Shown one piece after another: positions 11,087 to 22,385 of a DNA stretch of 64,000 bases (within the stretch, counting starts at the first letter, position 1; each line of letters begins with the position of its first letter). The translations under genes were made by a program, and so were the position numbers. This DNA comes from Scilla litardierei. Its lineage: Eukaryota > Streptophyta > Magnoliopsida > Asparagales > Asparagaceae. The notes below the pieces were generated by a model, which was not told where the DNA came from, searched no databases, and saw nothing but the letters and a program-made list of their open reading frames with translations. Where the stretch lies: contig CM061141.1 of the NCBI GenBank assembly GCA_030789695.1, forward strand, positions 198,465,440-198,529,439. The letters are read 5' to 3'.

Positions 11087-11485
11087 CGACCGACTAGATG
11101 ACGATCCAGTCGGTCGACAATCCTTCTTGGACCGACTAGTTAGCTTTCTAAATTATTCAGGAGTTACTGTTTATCGTTAGTTGGTCTAAGAACGTTGGTT
11201 GACCGACTAGGTTGCAAACTAGTTGGTCGGCAATGCTTCTTTAACCGACTAACACATCAGCTTATTTTTGTATCAGTTATTGTTTACCCTTAGTCGGTCT
11301 AAGAACGTTCATCAACCGACTAGATGCTAAACTAGTCTGTCAGCTTTTGTTCATGGACCGACTAACTCTAAATCCTATTTTCGTTCAGGAGTTACTGTTT
11401 ACACTTAGTCGGTCTGCGTTGGTTGACCGACCGACTAGTTGCCAAACTAGTCGGTCAGTGGTTGCTCTTTGACCGACTAACCAGT
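11087..11485. repeat. Tandem ~115-bp units with GACCGACTA inverted repeats
   Basis: About four units are each built from GACCGACTAG and its complement CTAGTCGGTC, separated by conserved spacers containing TTACTGTTTA. They lie just upstream of the TATA box, in U3. Homologous fields are at 27291-27688, 31808-32214 and 39155-39553. Repeated paired sites of this kind are typical of promoter-proximal protein-binding arrays, though the binding factor is unknown. Confidence 0.85.
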
Positions 11486-11523
11486 GTTGAAACCCTAATT
11501 TCTGGGCAGCCGCCAGCCCAACC

Positions 11524-11531
11524 TATTTAAA
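11524..11531 (+). promoter_or_regulatory. TATA box of E1 5' LTR
   Basis: TATTTAAA is followed by a C-rich leader about 30 bp downstream. It is conserved at 27729-27736 in the 3' LTR. TATTTATA (TATAAATA in minus sense) occupies the same place in the E2 LTRs at 31759-31766 and 39103-39110. Confidence 0.7.
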
Positions 11532-11810
11532 CCCAACCCAAACGTTTTCTTCTTCCCCAACACGACCCAAAACCCTAAAATCTCCCCCCTTGAGCCCCCA
11601 TCTTCCTCCAAGCTTCAATCCTTCATTCCAAGCCCTAAATCCATCATCCAAACCATCCATCCACTCTATCTACCTCTCATCTTCCCCAAAATCTCACCAA
11701 AATCCATCAAAATCCCCAAATCCCCCAAAACCCTAGTTTCCCCAAACTTCTCCATTTGCTTCCAGATCTGATCCTAGGGTTCCCCGGAGTGTTTCTTCCG
11801 CCTCCTCTCG

Positions 11811-11908
11811 GTAAGAAATCGATCTACCGTTGTTTTTATAACCTATTTATAATTTTATGAGACCCTAATAAATTTCATGTTGTTTGGTGTTTGTTTCCCC
11901 CATAACAG
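11811..11908 (+). other. Candidate 98-bp leader intron in E1 LTR
   Basis: CTCTCG is followed by GTAAGAAATC, a strong donor. An AT-rich body contains CTAATAAA, a plausible branch region, and a pyrimidine stretch ends in CATAACAG. The same borders exist at 28016-28113 in the 3' LTR and, in minus sense, at 31384-31480 and 38728-38824 in E2. Conservation of both splice sites in all four LTRs supports a real leader intron. Splicing itself is inferred. Confidence 0.55.
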
Positions 11909-12834
11909 CGATTTCCCCGTAGAATAGCATCCGTGAGACGAAGTGGTCGTCATCCCCGGTGCTAGGCAAGTGAAACTTGCCACTTAGGGTTTAGGCCATG
12001 TTTTAGGCCATTTGCTTGTTGTAGGCGTAAAAGAGGCTAGGCGACGAAATGATACTCGCCTAGGCGCAAATTGGGGAACTAGATTGACAACGAAGCTAGT
12101 TCCGACATTTAGCATGTTGCACAACTACCATGTCATGTTTACTTTCCACTAACGGTACGCAAATTAATTGTCATGTCATTGCATTCTTTAAGTGTTTCTG
12201 TGATTGCGTAGCTTCGCTACAATGCTTGTGTTCCTGGCTCGTGTTCCAGAAGCGGGCCATGTGTTGGTTGATAGCCAATGCCCGAATTGCGTGTTCCCGG
12301 CTAGGTGCACCCCTACGCCAAATGTTTAAGAATGCGAGCTCATGTGCGGGGCAACCCCAGGCTCACTAGCTGAGCTTCATGTGCGGGGACCCTGGCTCCA
12401 TTACGTGTGGGTATTGGGGGTAAGAGTTAAGCGACCAATCAACTGGGAGTCTGCCCGATCAGCAACTGCAATGGTAAGGCGTAAACTCTGGGTTTGGGGT
12501 AGTTGTTAAGCGGCCAATCAGCGAATGTGAAACCATTCAGCTGTAAGGTGTAAACATCTACAAAACAACGTGAATAGTGAATCGATTGAGATTGATAGTA
12601 GCGTGGCTACTCTTGTCTTGTCTTGTCCCGATGATTGTTCTCTTGTACAAATTGTCTTGCCATGTCTTGATTGTGCACTCATGTTATAACTGCCATGTCA
12701 TGCATACTAAACTGCTAGGTTGCTAGTTGCCTTACTTTCAGTTTCCTTGCCCAAGTCTTTTAGACTTGCTGACATGTGCCCCTTTACTCTTTTGGGTGAC
12801 ACATGTTAGATCCTGAGCCTGAGTACCATGTTGA

Positions 12835-15278
12835 TGTTGGGGTTTTTTGCGGACCCCCAGAGCTCGGATCCGTATCCGTCCTAAGTTGGACGGACCACGG
12901 AGGCACAAAAGCGCAGCGGAAAACCAGAAATCAAAATTTCTACACTAGCTAAACTATTTAGCTAGGCTCTGGGGAGCCAGAACCTAGCCCGATCTATGCC
13001 GACTTGGAGTGGGTCTGACCACCCCAAGAAGGATCTACACTAAGCGACTAATTAATAATTACGCTAAAAAACGCTTAATCCACATACCCGGAATCTTGGC
13101 CCTGGAGCAGGCAAGATGTACCGCACCGTCTTGAGAAGCTCCTCGTAGCCGAGCCGCGTTGACCCGATCTCCCTGAGCCGCCTCGCACCCTCGCACCGAT
13201 CCGCCCGAGCCGCTTTCGCCTCCGAGCCGATCACACGCGGTAGAAAGTTTCACTTGAGAAGAACCCGCGTCTTAGACGTCCGGATCAGATCCAAACCCCC
13301 TTCGTAGTCGTGCTAGGACTACTCCGGAGAATAGAAAAATTAGAGAGAGAGATTTAGTCGCCGATCGAGCCTGCTCTAAAATTCTGGAGCTACTCGATCG
13401 TTGACTGGTGTGTTTTTCAACGAGGAGAGTGCACCCCTATTTATATAGGGAGTGAGCACTCACCCTCTTGTTGCGGGCAATGTGGGACAATCCACATGAG
13501 GAGAAAAATTGAATTAAGTCATTTGGCTTAATTTCAATCTTAAAGTTAGCCTTTCACAAAGTCAAACTTTAACTAATTAATTCTCCTCGCATACTAAACT
13601 TCAGACACCAAACTAGCTATCAATCAGAAAAGCTTGGAATGGTGAACGCGTAGGAACTGACGGTGACGAATTTCGACTTCGTTTGACCCCTCAAACAATT
13701 GCTCAAAGTTTAGCAATTTTCACAAAATTCGTAGCCGTCATTAGGGTTTTCAAAAACCCTAATTGACTTAAGTTGCGGGCGCGCCCGCTAGACTTAGCGG
13801 GCGCGCCCGCCCAAGGGGGGAAGGGCGGGCCACCCGCCCGCTGCACAAGCGGGCACGGGCCCGCTGTGCAGCAGGCCGCGCCCGCTTGCAGCGGGCCACG
13901 CCCGCTAATGCAGCGGGCGCCCGCCCGCTGCACACAGCGGGCCATGCCCGCTGCTGCAGCGGGCCGCACCCGTTTTGCCCTTGCACATGGGCCTCTTGGC
14001 CCGGTGGGTCTAACCCACTTCCCCTTGAACTCTTTCTGCGTTTCTGGGCTCGTTTGAGCTCCGATTTGGACACGGTTTGAACCTGTGTTTAGACCGGGAC
14101 GATCCCGTCATCCAGGTAACCCTTTCCAACAAGTTTGTTCCTACTAAATTCGTCGTAACTAATTTACAACACGTTTAGTTAAAGTTAGCATCTAATGCAA
14201 CGTTATGTCCCTATTGCTATTGCGACTAACTTTCACAACTTAACTTGTGAATATCATCAAATGACATTTCTCTCTATTCTATATTCCTATTAATAAGACA
14301 CGAGTACTACTCGGTGTGAGACCCTACAGCCTGACCTTACTACAGGTTGGGGCTCGAAACCCCTGGACGACGGTCACTACGAGCAGTAGCTGTCGTCCCT
14401 GTTTCAGAGTCATCATAACGTGATCGACCCTTTGACAAAAGTATCATAGGGTTTGCATTGGCTGTGTTAGTGATGAATTCCGTTAGCTAAAATCCCTTCG
14501 TCAAGACTGTGTTTGATGTTGGCCTAGGGTATGGTTTACTGTCAACCCTATCAGACAACATTTGGTCAGTATACGGCGGTCTTTATTGTATACACGTTGT
14601 ACTACTTGCAACGTACCCCGACCGAGGATTAACATAAAGACCGTACTGAGCCTATAACACTAACTTCCCTTTAATGGAAGTGACGAATCCCATCTTAGTC
14701 ACTTACTCACCTAGAGAGCTTCTGGTGCAACCCAACCTAAGATCTTTCATCAGGACTGGTCCTCGAAGCTAGATCATGGGTCTAAGCTATACCGTCCGCT
14801 CATAGGTTTGTACAGATGACTTCAGGTCTTAAGGATCAACTAACCTATCATCACCCTAGAGTTATTAAAGACAGATCATTAAAGTTAACCATTTAATAAC
14901 TCTAACTTGGTCGTTCAGTGAACTCATTCTCCAATGAGCACATGTGTCTCGTCTCCGACTTCAGCAAGTCGTATGACTATGAGATCATCATTACCCGAAG
15001 GTAAGACGAAGACACAGTGATCTATCCGATGTGTCGATATCCAGTTCTCGACACATCTATGATCACGAACCGTTTTAGACTTATGTTTCTATTCGGTCTC
15101 TCACTTACTCATAATCGAGATCTCATCTAGATATGTAAGGACCTAACTATAAGTCTATGGATATCATCTAAGTATATTAATACAAATCATTTCATACTTA
15201 GAATAATACGTACCATATACGGTATGAACAAGACGTATAATCAAGATAAATTGCCTTATGGGCATATATCTTCCTACA
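12835..15278 (-). mobile_element. 3' LTR of gag-only element
   Basis: On the plus strand it reads TGTTGGGGTTTTTTGCGG to CATATATCTTCCTACA, so in minus sense it is TGTAGGAAG...CCCCAACA. A TATATAAATA box in minus sense is at 13439-13448. A GC-rich repeat tract is at about 13776-13972. This copy is about 120 bp shorter than its partner because it has fewer GC-rich units. Confidence 0.92.
13776..13972. repeat. GC-rich palindromic minisatellite in LTR (short allele)
   Basis: Units of CAGCGGGCCACGCCCGCT type are built from GCGGGC/GCCCGC inverted repeats. The tract lies upstream of the TATA box in U3. The partner tract at 20195-20515 has extra units. Minus and plus ORFs of about 100 codons across it are compositional artefacts. 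Confidence 0.85.
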
Positions 15279-15292
15279 TCTCCCACTTGCAC
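15279..15292 (-). promoter_or_regulatory. Polypurine tract of gag-only element
   Basis: In minus sense it reads GTGCAAGTGGGAGA directly before TGTAGGAAG, the 3' LTR start. The AGTGGGAGA core is identical in the Copia element at 58108-58120. Confidence 0.85.
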
Positions 15293-16519
15293 TTAGGCTA
15301 TTTATCTCGGTATCTCATGCCGTTATAGCATATCAGTCACTTTAACATTTGACATGGCAAACCTAAGAATGGTTCTACTAATAAGTATCTACAACGAATT
15401 TTAATGGATTGAAATTACATCTCTTGATCACACAAGGTTGATCCTTTGAAAAATGATCTGGATCAATTTTCCTAACTTCGTATAGCTAACAGTTGGCTTA
15501 TACGATTTAGATGTGGGGTCTAACATTTCCGTAAGTCAGTTCTAGCACACTTCACTTTATTGTGTCAATATGTCAAGTACATATTTGACACCCTAAGTCT
15601 CTATATATATATATGATTAAATCAAAACAATTTTGACTTAATGATTTATATAGAAGATTCATTAAAGTGAAAAATCCTTTTTACTTAGTCCGGAAAAACG
15701 GAACTAAGTATACTTACTTGCTCCCACTGACTTTGAGAATTACCTGGTTAAATTACTTCAACATAATATCTAAATCATATTTAGATTTATGAGCTAAATA
15801 ACCATTTGGTAAGTGCCTTAGATGGAATGTACAAGTGTCAGATTCGGTTTGACGAATGAGTCAAGTCAAGATCGTTTTAAGGAAACTTTACATTGACTCG
15901 TTCAATCAAAACGTCCTACATTGTACTTATTCCTTTAACCACATTTAGTATTAACTCTTTTAATAACTAAATGCAGTTAATCACGAGTTAATATTGATAT
16001 GCGTATTTATTGTGATTGCTCACAATTTATACGCCCCCTGGAACCTATACTTAACTACTGATTGACTTCAGACATTTAGTCAGCTTCAAAATCAATATTA
16101 TCGAAGCTATACATCATTATTCGAAAATATACGCAATCATCACAGAAAAGTCACATCCACAGAATTTGAGCCAATTCAATTTCAATTGCAACAATTGAGA
16201 CATTCATTCCAAAACAACGGGTTCATAAAAGGAACCTTAATTTGTTTATCAAAAATAAACTTTGAGTGCAAAGCACTCATTCATTGTTTTCGATCCTTAA
16301 AGATGATACATTTTATTCGAATAAGAAAAATATCATCTCCATCACGATCAGCGTCTCCAGAAGTCTTTGAGCGGTCCCAGCAGCAACTGTTGCTCTAATT
16401 GCCGACTGATCTCCGTGCTTCTCTAATCTCCAGTTCTTATCAGCCACCTGTATACAGTACACAGATGTCTATAAGTATCTCATACTATATGAATGGAAAT
16501 GATTGCATTTAATTGAATT
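15293..16519 (-). other. 3' non-coding internal region of gag-only element
   Basis: About 1.2 kb lies between the gag stop and the polypurine tract. It is AT-rich with no ORF resembling pol. This is where pol would lie in an autonomous Copia element, and nothing recognisable remains of it. Confidence 0.75.
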
Positions 16520-17344
16520 TTAATTTGTACCTGAGGTAGAGGCATCAGTATGCCCCTTCTTCTTCTCTGCAAGATAGATCTTGCAGTTCCTCTTCCAGTG
16601 GCCAATCTTGTGGCAATGGAAGCACTCAGATTTCGACGGGGCCCCTTTGTTCTTTTTCTTCCCATTCTTAGCCTTCGCAGGTTGTGGGACCTGCCTCTTC
16701 TTCCCTTTGCCTTTCGGCTGGTCGGAAGTAGCAGAGCCAACAACCAGTGCAGCCGGCTTCTTATGAATCTCCTCAAACTGCCGGAGCATATTGAGGAGAC
16801 CCGGAAGATCCGTCTCAAGGCTGTTCATTATAAAGCCAGTTATAAAAGGCTTGAAATCGGGAGTCAAAGACTTTAGGATAATGTCCGTGGACATCTCATT
16901 GTCCAGGATAAATCCTAACTGGGCGGCGTCCTCTACGTACCCGATCATCTTGATAACATGATCCTGTACGGGTTCCGTCCCCATCTTGGTGCCCCAGAGG
17001 TTGCTAGTGGCCTCGAACTTGGCAGCTCTTGATCGCTTGCCATACAACTCTTGTGCGTTGAGGAGCATGCTTTGAACATCCATATGTTCATGCTTCCTCT
17101 GCAACTCGTTGGTCATCGAAGCCAGAGTAAGGCACCTGGCCTTCTCTGCATCCCTCTGGTACAATTTGTAGGCTTCCTTTTCCTCGTGGGTCGAATCTTC
17201 ATCCGGCTTATCTGGAGCGTCCTCGAACAGTACGTATCCTATTCCGGCTAGGGAAAGGACCAACTTGATGTTCCTAAGCCAGTCTTTGTAGTTCGTTCCA
17301 TCCAGCACGTTCTTCTCAACCATGTATCTAAGTCCCGAATACAT
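16520..17344 (-). CDS. gag: Copia-type Gag (UBN2-like) nucleocapsid protein
   Basis: This 274-codon intact ORF has an N-terminal LDGTNYKDWLRNIK motif typical of Copia gag (the LDG.NY..W signature), a helical middle region (residues about 60-200), a basic KGKGKKR linker, and one CCHC zinc knuckle CFHCHKIGHWKRNC near residue 240. It should form the virus-like particle core and bind element RNA. It is the only gene in its element, so reverse transcription and integration must be supplied in trans. It is free of stops. The second methionine (residue 8) may be the true start, because the LDG motif normally lies close to the N-terminus. Confidence 0.88.
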   Translation of the reverse strand: MYSGLRYMVEKNVLDGTNYKDWLRNIKLVLSLAGIGYVLFEDAPDKPDEDSTHEEKEAYKLYQRDAEKARCLTLASMTNELQRKHEHMDVQSMLLNAQELYGKRSRAAKFEATSNLWGTKMGTEPVQDHVIKMIGYVEDAAQLGFILDNEMSTDIILKSLTPDFKPFITGFIMNSLETDLPGLLNMLRQFEEIHKKPAALVVGSATSDQPKGKGKKRQVPQPAKAKNGKKKNKGAPSKSECFHCHKIGHWKRNCKIYLAEKKKGHTDASTSGTN

Positions 17345-19240
17345 TCTGTATTTTATAGATACTTTAGTTAGTATATGTTCGTAGTATAGTTTTAATGGTT
17401 TTAATAAAACTATATTCTCCCACTAAATTTATTTAAAGCCATAATAATAAACAATTTATTATAAAATAATATTTGTGAGAGAGGGATCCGACTACCGTGA
17501 GTCTGACAACCTTGAGTGTATCTCAACAAGTTGTCCGACTCTGCAGTCGGTAGACGAACTTGTCGTCAATCATATTTACTATGATTCCCTATCGATTTTT
17601 AACCCCTAGTCATTTGTGATCATGAGTGTGCTCAACCGGATCACAATGGCTAGCCTAGTCGGACCCTTGTTTTCGTGTCTAGCCTGACTTGCCCCTTTGC
17701 TCGGTGTATGCACGACGCGCCGGTTTGGGTCAGGTCTTAGACTACATTCTTGGTTAGACTTACGCCGAAGCTCGAGGGATGAGACAACAGTTTCAGTCAG
17801 GTTAAGATGTCAATCAAGAAATCGGTTTCTATAAGATTGACATGTCACGGCTTGAGTGTAGCTCAACAACCGGAACATGTTTCTTACAGTTGCCAACTCC
17901 TAAAACAAGGAGGGCTACGATTTATCTTGAACAAGATTATTATCGTATTGACTTAGGTATAGTCGATGGACTTACATAGTCATGAATCGACTCCTTGCGG
18001 TCCAGCGGACGCGGCCAGGGAATTGACTAAGCCAGGACCACTTGTTACCCAGTCTAGCTAGGTTGGTCCAAAAACTTTAGCCAAGCACATTGACCGACAT
18101 CATGATCCATTGAAGGAGTTGTCATCAATCTTATGTTTTCCAAACAACTAAATGGCTTTTAATTAAAAGAACTAGTTAATCCTTATCAACTAGTGGATCC
18201 TAAAATTCAAAATTTTTCAGATTGGTTGAACATCTTTTATTAAGTCATTATCAACTATAAGGTTCAACGTTCAACTTACTACCCCAATCTTATTAGGATT
18301 TTAATAAAACAATTCAACATTATTGTCATTTGCGAAAATCATTATTTAAACATTTTAATGAAATGATTTACAAACAAAGGGACTACCCTAATCAGGTATT
18401 AGGTTCAATGTTGTTTTGTTTTATCAAACATAACATGTCACTATCATGTTTTAATGGCTAACCTAACAAGGTTTGTGAATACATTATTCAACATGAAATG
18501 AAGCAACTAACTTTATCCACATAAAAGAGAGTTTCATTTTTAGTGACATATAAAATGTATTTGCAAGTTTAAAATTATCTATATATAATACAAACATGCA
18601 AATCTAAATTTTAACACTTTAAAATTAAAGATTAAAATTTTTAAAGTCTCCCAAAAATTTTATCGCATAAAACTAGGTCGTTCAAAATTATCTAATAATT
18701 TTAAACCTAGGCCTTAAAAATATTAACCTTACTTCTAAAATTAAAATGTCACAAAATAATTTTAGAAACCTATATGTAACAAAAAGAAAATAATTTATGC
18801 TTCATCTCATGAAATAAAATCATTTCTATACTTACATATATTTAAAATAATTTTAAAACCTTTTTTAAAAAATTTTTAGAAATCACTTAGAAGCTTTCAA
18901 ATAAAGTTTTTAAAGACTTCTAACTTTATGTAACTAAAGAAAAATTCTTAAATTTAAAAAATAAAATTTTTCTAAAGATTACATAAACATTAAATACTCT
19001 TTTAAAAATTTTTAATGTTTCATATAAAAAAAATTTAATAAAGTATTTAAAACAAAGGAGACTACTTTTAGATTTATCGCATAAAAATAATATGCTCCAA
19101 AATTAAAATAATTTTCCGTGTTGCAAAATTAATTTTGAAACACAAAATTATTATCAAAACTAAAAAAAAATTTTGAACATGCAAGCTAAGCATTTTTAAT
19201 AAATTAAAAAATCGCTATAGTAGATCTATAGCATAACCGT
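17345..19240 (-). other. 5' leader of gag-only element
   Basis: About 1.9 kb of AT-rich DNA lies between the primer site and gag. I see no ORF of note. It presumably carries the packaging signal shared with the autonomous partner. Confidence 0.7.
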
Positions 19241-19253
19241 GGCTCTGATACCA
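19241..19253 (-). promoter_or_regulatory. Primer binding site, initiator tRNA-Met
   Basis: In minus sense it reads TGGTATCAGAGCC one base after the LTR end, the standard plant Copia primer site complementary to initiator tRNA-Met. It fixes the element on the minus strand. Confidence 0.95.
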
Positions 19254-19254
19254 C

Positions 19255-21819
19255 TGTTGGGGTTTTTTGCGGACCCCCAGAGCTCGGATCCGTATCCGTC
19301 CTAAGTCGGACGGACCACGGAGGCACAAAAGCGCAGCGGAAAACCAGAAATCAAAATTTCTGCACTAGCTAAACTATTTAGCTAGGCTCTGGGGAGCCAG
19401 AACCTAGCCCGATCTATGCCGACTTGGAGTGGGTCTGACCACCCCAAGAAGGATCTACACTAAGCGACTAATTAATAATTACGCTAAAAAATGCTTAATC
19501 CACATACCCGGAATCTTGGCCCTGGAGCAGGCAAGATGTACCGCACCGTCTTGAGAAGCTCCTCGTAGCCGAGCCGCGTTGACCCGATCTCCCTGAGCCG
19601 CCTCGCACCCTCGCACCGATCCGCCCGAGCCGCTTTCGCCTCCGAGCCGATCACACGCGGTAGAAAGTTTCACTTGAGAAGAACCCGCGTCTTAGACGTC
19701 CGGATCAGATCCAAACCCCCTTCGTAGTCGTGCTAGGACTACTCCGGAGAATAGGAAAATTAGAGAGAGAGATTTAGTCGCCGATCGAGCCTGCTCTAAA
19801 ATTCTGGAGCTACTCGATCGTTGACTGGTGTGTTTTTCAACGAGGAGAGTGCACCCCTATTTATATAGGGAGTGAGCACTCACCCTCTCGTTGCGGGCAA
19901 TGTGGGACAATCCACATGAGGAGAAAAATTGAATTAAGTCATTTGGCTTAATTTCAATCTTAAAGTTAGCCTTTCACAAAGTCAAACTTTAACTAATTAA
20001 TTCTCCTCGCATACTAAACTTCAGACACCAAACTAGCTATCAATCAGAAAAGCTTGGAATGGTGAACGCGTAGGAACTGACGGTGACGAATTTCGACTTC
20101 GTTTGACCCCTCAAACAATTGCTCAAAGTTTAGCAATTTTCACAAAATTCATAGCCGTCATTAGGGTTTTCAAAAACCCTAATTGACTTAAGTTACGGGC
20201 GCGCCCGCTAGACTTAGCGGGCGCGCCCGCCCAAGGGGGGAAGGGCGGGCCACCCGCCCGCTGCAAGCAGTGGGCGCTGGCCCGCTGCACAAGCGGGCAC
20301 GGGCCCGCTGCGTGCAGCGGGCCAGCGGGCGCTGGCCCGCTGTGCAGCGGGCCACGCCCGCTAATGCAGCGGGCGCCCGCCCGCACAGCGGGCCACGCCC
20401 GCCCGCACAGCGGGCCACGCCCGCCCGCACAGCGGGCCACGCCCGCTGATGCAGCGGGCGCCCGCCCGCTGCACGCAGCGGGCCATGCCCGCTGCTGCAG
20501 CGGGCCGCGCCCGTTTTGCCCTTGCACATGGGCCTCTTGGCCCGGTGGGTCTAACCCACTTCCCCTTGAACTCTTTCTGCGTTTCTGGGCTCGTTTGAGC
20601 TCCGATTTGGACACGGTTTGAACCTGTGTTTAGACCGGGACGATCCCGTCATCCAGGTAACCCTTTCCAACAAGTTTGTTCCCACTAAATTCGTCGTAAC
20701 TAATTTACAACACGTTTAGTTAAAGTTAGCATCTAATGCAACGTTATGTCCCTATTGCTATTGCGACTAACTTTCACAACTTAACTTGTGAATATCATCA
20801 AATGATATTTCTCTCTATTCTATATTCCTATTACTAAGACACGAGTACTACTCGGTGTGAGACCCTACAGCCTGACCTTACTACAGGTTGGGGCTCGAAA
20901 CCCCTAGACGACGGTCACTACGAGCAGTAGCTGTCGTCCCTGTTTCAGAGTCATCATAACGTGATCGACCCTTTGACAAAAGTATCATAGGGTTTGCATT
21001 GGCTGTGTTAGTGATGAATTCCGTTAGCTAAAATCCCTTCGTCAAGACTGTGTTTGATGTTGGCCTAGGGTATGGTTTACTGTCAACCCTATCAGACAAC
21101 ATTTGGTAAGTATACGGCGGTCTTTATTGTATACACGTTGTACTACTTGCAACGTACCCCGGCCGAGGATTAACATAAAGACCGTACTGAGCCTATAACA
21201 CTAACTTCCCTTTAATGGAAGTGACGAATCCCATCTTAGTCACTTACTCACCTAGAGAGCTTCTGGTGCAACCCAACCTAAGATCTTTCATCAGGACTGG
21301 TCCTCGAAGCTAGATCATGGGTCTAAGCTATACCGTCCGCTCACAGGTTTGTACAGATGACTTCAGGTCTTAAGGATCAACTAACCTATCATCACCCTAG
21401 AGTTATTAAAGACAGATCATTAAAGTTAACCATTTAATAACTCTAACTTGGTCGTTCAATGAACTCATTCTCCAATGAGCACCTGTGTCTCGTCTCCGAC
21501 TTCAGCAAGTCGTATGACTATGAGATCATCATTACCCGAAGGTAAGACGAAGACACAGTGATCTATCCGATGTGTCGATATCCAGTTCTCGACACATCTA
21601 TGATCACGAACCGTTTTAGACTTATGTTTCTATTCAGTCTCTCACTTACTCATAATCGAGATCTCATCTAGATATGTAAGGACCTAACTATAAGTCTCTG
21701 GATATCATCTAAGTATATTAATACAAATCATTTCATACTTAGAATAATACGTACCATATACGGTATGAACAAGACGTATAATCAAGATAAATTGCCTTAT
21801 GGGCATATATCTTCCTACA
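19255..21819 (-). mobile_element. 5' LTR of gag-only element
   Basis: This is the partner of 12835-15278, 2565 bp long. A TATATAAATA box in minus sense lies at 19859-19868, giving a U3 of about 1.95 kb. The expanded GC-rich tract at 20195-20515 lies a few hundred bases upstream of the TATA box. Confidence 0.92.
20195..20515. repeat. GC-rich palindromic minisatellite in LTR (long allele)
   Basis: It includes three near-identical consecutive units of about 26 bp (CGCACAGCGGGCCACGCCCG type) that are absent from the other LTR, plus an inserted AGCGGGCGCTGGCCCGCT block. LTRs are identical at insertion, so the difference arose later or during replication by slippage. Confidence 0.85.
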
Positions 21820-22243
21820 GTTGAGGACGAGGTGTTTGCTGACGCTGAGCCCGAGCTTGTGTTTGACGGGGAGTACGTGGACACTGGGGACCAGTCCTAG
21901 TGTCTTCGTTGTGTTTTACTTTTGTTAGACAGTTATTTTGTTATCGGTGCGTAGCACCTGTACTTTGTTATGTCGTTGCTTTTGTTGGCCTTGTTCTGGG
22001 CCTTTAGACTCTTTTCTTTTAGCCTGGTGGCTTTTCTGGATGTTGGACTTATTTTGATGTTGGACAATTTATGAGATGTGAATTTTATTTCAGTCTCTCC
22101 TTGCGTTATTATTGTTATTCCGTTGTGGTTACAGGGACCTGCTTATGTATTATTGACGCTTATCGGGTTTGGGGCTTCACAGCTCCACTCTCGTGCGGAC
22201 CTTTTCACGTCTCGCCTCCATTTTAGGGAAGCGGGTCGTGACA
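21820..22243 (+). mobile_element. E1 5' LTR, right part
   Basis: It begins with the second GTTGA copy and resumes the LTR exactly where it broke at 12834, ending AAGCGGGTCGTGACA. It matches 29035-29458 in the 3' LTR. Confidence 0.92.
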
Positions 22244-22251
22244 GGTTTTAG

Positions 22252-22264
22252 TGGTGGCCCATGC
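22252..22264 (+). promoter_or_regulatory. Candidate primer binding site of E1
   Basis: TGGTGGCCCATGC begins eight bases after the LTR end. The first 20 internal bases are conserved in E1, E2 and E3, as expected for a primer site. I could not match it confidently to a particular plant tRNA. Confidence 0.4.
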
Positions 22265-22385
22265 AGGTCCTTCTGTAACTTCGATTTTGGAATAGCGATA
22301 ATAATATTAGAATGTCCAATAAACTAAGTTCGACGTCCGAGTCATAAGCTATGAGTCTAATCTGATTCGTTCTCTGTGTCATTAG

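Larger units (their letters stand above)
10795..12834 (+). mobile_element. E1 5' LTR, left part
   Basis: It starts TGTAACGACTGC and matches the 3' LTR at 27000 onwards. It contains the GACCGACTAG repeat field, a TATTTAAA box, a candidate leader intron and the conserved U5-like block. It breaks at GTTGA (12830-12834), where the gag-only element entered, and resumes at 21820. Confidence 0.92.
12835..21819 (-). mobile_element. Gag-only Copia-type LTR retrotransposon (TR-GAG class)
   Basis: It is flanked by GTTGA (12830-12834 and 21820-21824). The LTRs are 12835-15278 (3', minus sense) and 19255-21819 (5'). The tRNA-Met primer site is at 19241-19253 and the polypurine tract at 15279-15292. The 3976 bp internal domain encodes only a gag-like protein, with no PR, INT, RT or RNase H detectable. 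This matches the described class of terminal-repeat retrotransposons with a gag domain. LTR divergence by eye is about 0.8% apart from a GC-rich length difference, so insertion was recent. Confidence 0.92.

Noticed and set aside
13703..14080. Ala/Pro/Gly/Arg-rich ORFs on both strands
   Set aside because: They come from the GC-rich VNTR in the LTR and change length with repeat number.
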